The notes below the pieces were generated by a model. It searched no databases. It was not told the DNA's origin and was given only the letters and a program-made list of their open reading frames with translations. From JBHEPS01 sp046261635 (GTDB lineage Bacteria; Acidobacteriota; Thermoanaerobaculia; Gp7-AA8), in NCBI GenBank assembly GCA_046261635.1, contig JBHEOL010000199.1, forward strand, positions 1-22,908: DNA of 22,908 bases. Direction: 5' to 3'. Of this stretch, positions 21,840 through 22,908 are shown piece by piece. A program made the translations under genes and the position numbers. Each line of letters opens with the position of its first letter. The stretch's first letter is position 1.

Positions 21840-22856
21840 ATGACGATTCTCCTCGTGCAATTCGCCGTGCTGGCGACGATCATTCTTCTGGCGGGCATCC
21901 AGGTGTCCCACTACGGCGATGCGATCGCCGAGAAGTCGGGGCTGGGGAGGACGTGGATCGGGGTCGTGCTGCTCGCATCCGTGACTTCGGTTCCCGAGCT
22001 GGCGACGGGCATCAGCGCGGTCACGACGATCGGCGCTCCCGACATCGCTGCGGGAGACGTACTCGGCAGCTGCATGTTCAACCTCCTGATCATCGCGCTG
22101 ATGGATTTTGCAGGAGGACGGCAGCCGATCTCCACCCGTGCGCACCCGGGCCAAGTCGTCGCGGCCGGGTTCGGCGCGCTGCTGCTCTCGATCGTGGCGC
22201 TCTCCATGCTCAGCGCCGCCTGGCTTCCATCCCTCGGATGGGTGAGCCTGAGCACGCCGCTCATCCTGGTCGTCTACGTCCTCGCGATGAAGACGGTCTT
22301 CCAGTACGAGAGGACGCGAATCGCGGCCGATCCCCTGGAGGTCACCGACGAGTATCCGGGTCTCACGCTCCGCAAGGCCATCGGACGGTTCGCCCTGTTC
22401 GCCGTGGTGATCGTCATCGCCGCGTCGTTTCTTCCACACGTCGGCGCCGGAATCGCCAGAGAGTCCGGTCTCGGCCAGACGTTCGTCGGCAACCTCCTGA
22501 TCGCCTTCTCGACCTCGTTGCCGGAGATCGTCGTCACGCTCGCGGCGGTCCGGATGGGGGCCATCGACCTCGCCTACGGCAACGTTCTCGGCAGCAACCT
22601 GTTCAATATCGCCATTCTCGGCATCGACGACCTGTTCCTGAGGCAGGGGCCGCTGTTCCAGCTGATCTCACCGGCGCACGGCGTCGCCGCGCTCACGGCC
22701 ATCGCGATGACTGCGATCGTGATCGTCTCGCTCACGATCCGGTCCGAACGCCGCTACTTCCTCGTCGCGTGGGAGTCGATCGTGCTCGTCGCGCTCTATC
22801 TCACGGGCGCCGTTCTGCTCTACGTCATGCGCGGCGCGGTGGCCGCTCCGCTGTGA
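21840..22856 (+). CDS. Sodium/calcium exchanger family antiporter (CaCA, YrbG-like)
   Basis: A 338-residue integral-membrane cation/Ca2+ antiporter with two inverted Na_Ca_ex repeats. The first alpha repeat reads VTSVPELATGISAV followed by AAGDVLGSCMFNLLI. The second reads FSTSLPEIVVTLAAV followed by YGNVLGSNLFNIAILG. The paired glutamates in SVPE and SLPE are the ion-binding residues of the family. About ten hydrophobic helices are present. Length is normal for bacterial members. No ribosome site precedes the ATG, but an extended -10 box sits 9 nt before it, suggesting leaderless translation. It would lower cytoplasmic Ca2+ using a Na+ or H+ gradient. The exonuclease gene upstream ends 75 nt earlier and is probably a separate unit. 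Only 52 nt remain after this gene, and I see no feature in them. Confidence 0.93.
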   Translation: MTILLVQFAVLATIILLAGIQVSHYGDAIAEKSGLGRTWIGVVLLASVTSVPELATGISAVTTIGAPDIAAGDVLGSCMFNLLIIALMDFAGGRQPISTRAHPGQVVAAGFGALLLSIVALSMLSAAWLPSLGWVSLSTPLILVVYVLAMKTVFQYERTRIAADPLEVTDEYPGLTLRKAIGRFALFAVVIVIAASFLPHVGAGIARESGLGQTFVGNLLIAFSTSLPEIVVTLAAVRMGAIDLAYGNVLGSNLFNIAILGIDDLFLRQGPLFQLISPAHGVAALTAIAMTAIVIVSLTIRSERRYFLVAWESIVLVALYLTGAVLLYVMRGAVAAPL

Positions 22857-22908
22857 CGCTGGCTCGTCGTAATTTCCGTCTCACGCCGAACCAGAAGACG
22901 AGGTAGTA

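Overview
The window is GC-rich, densely coded bacterial chromosome from a Gram-negative-type organism. Most of its proteins are destined for the envelope: Sec or Tat signal peptides, lipoboxes, two predicted outer-membrane barrels that end in an aromatic residue, and an RND-family pump. No plasmid, phage or ribosomal marker is present. The gene mix (DUF5916 barrel, stand-alone 5'-3' exonuclease, Uma2 nuclease, IorAB-type molybdoenzyme, peptidase-MA/TPR protein) would suit an Acidobacteriota-like or other uncultured soil or sediment lineage. That placement is a low-confidence inference.

Layout. (1) 110-3226: a phosphodiester glycosidase-family protein followed closely by a CBM9-like/DUF5916 outer-membrane protein. 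(2) 3388-4641: a Ste24-type M48 membrane protease. (3) 4682-5081: remnant of a CPA1 Na+/H+ antiporter whose first and last parts are joined out of frame across a large internal deletion. (4) 5226-8719: an operon for a two-subunit molybdenum hydroxylase (2Fe-2S subunit, Tat-exported molybdopterin subunit) followed by a lipoprotein of unknown function. (5) 8758-9786, minus strand: a luciferase-like monooxygenase. (6) 9875-10951: an SPFH/Band-7 membrane protein and a 55-residue ribbon-helix-helix protein in one overlapping operon, preceded by three heptads repeated every 11 bp that look like the operator of the small regulator. (7) 10961-11174: two tandem copies of a ~105-nt hairpin-forming repeat with imperfect terminal inverted repeats, the second running into the stop codon of a Uma2 nuclease gene (11173-11730, minus). 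(8) 11749-12171: a long leader without a supported gene. (9) 12172-18816: a four-gene cassette, DUF1302 barrel, DUF1329 LolA/B-like periplasmic protein, YCF48-like beta-propeller and MMPL/RND transporter, with a strong hairpin between the second and third genes. (10) 18835-20728, minus: a TPR/peptidase-MA protein and a monohaem cytochrome c lipoprotein. (11) 20940-22856: a stand-alone 5'-3' exonuclease with a TTG start, then a CaCA-family Na+/Ca2+ antiporter with an extended -10 box placed so close to its ATG that the mRNA would be nearly leaderless.

How they work together. The 12172-18816 cassette reads as one trans-envelope machine: inner-membrane RND pump, beta-propeller adaptor, lipid-binding-fold carrier and outer-membrane barrel. 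Its substrate is unknown and probably hydrophobic. The SPFH/RHH pair looks like a self-regulated membrane-scaffold operon. These two are the best candidates for under-described biology here. Several plus-strand genes share a TANAAT -10 element with no clear -35, which may reflect the promoter habit of this lineage.
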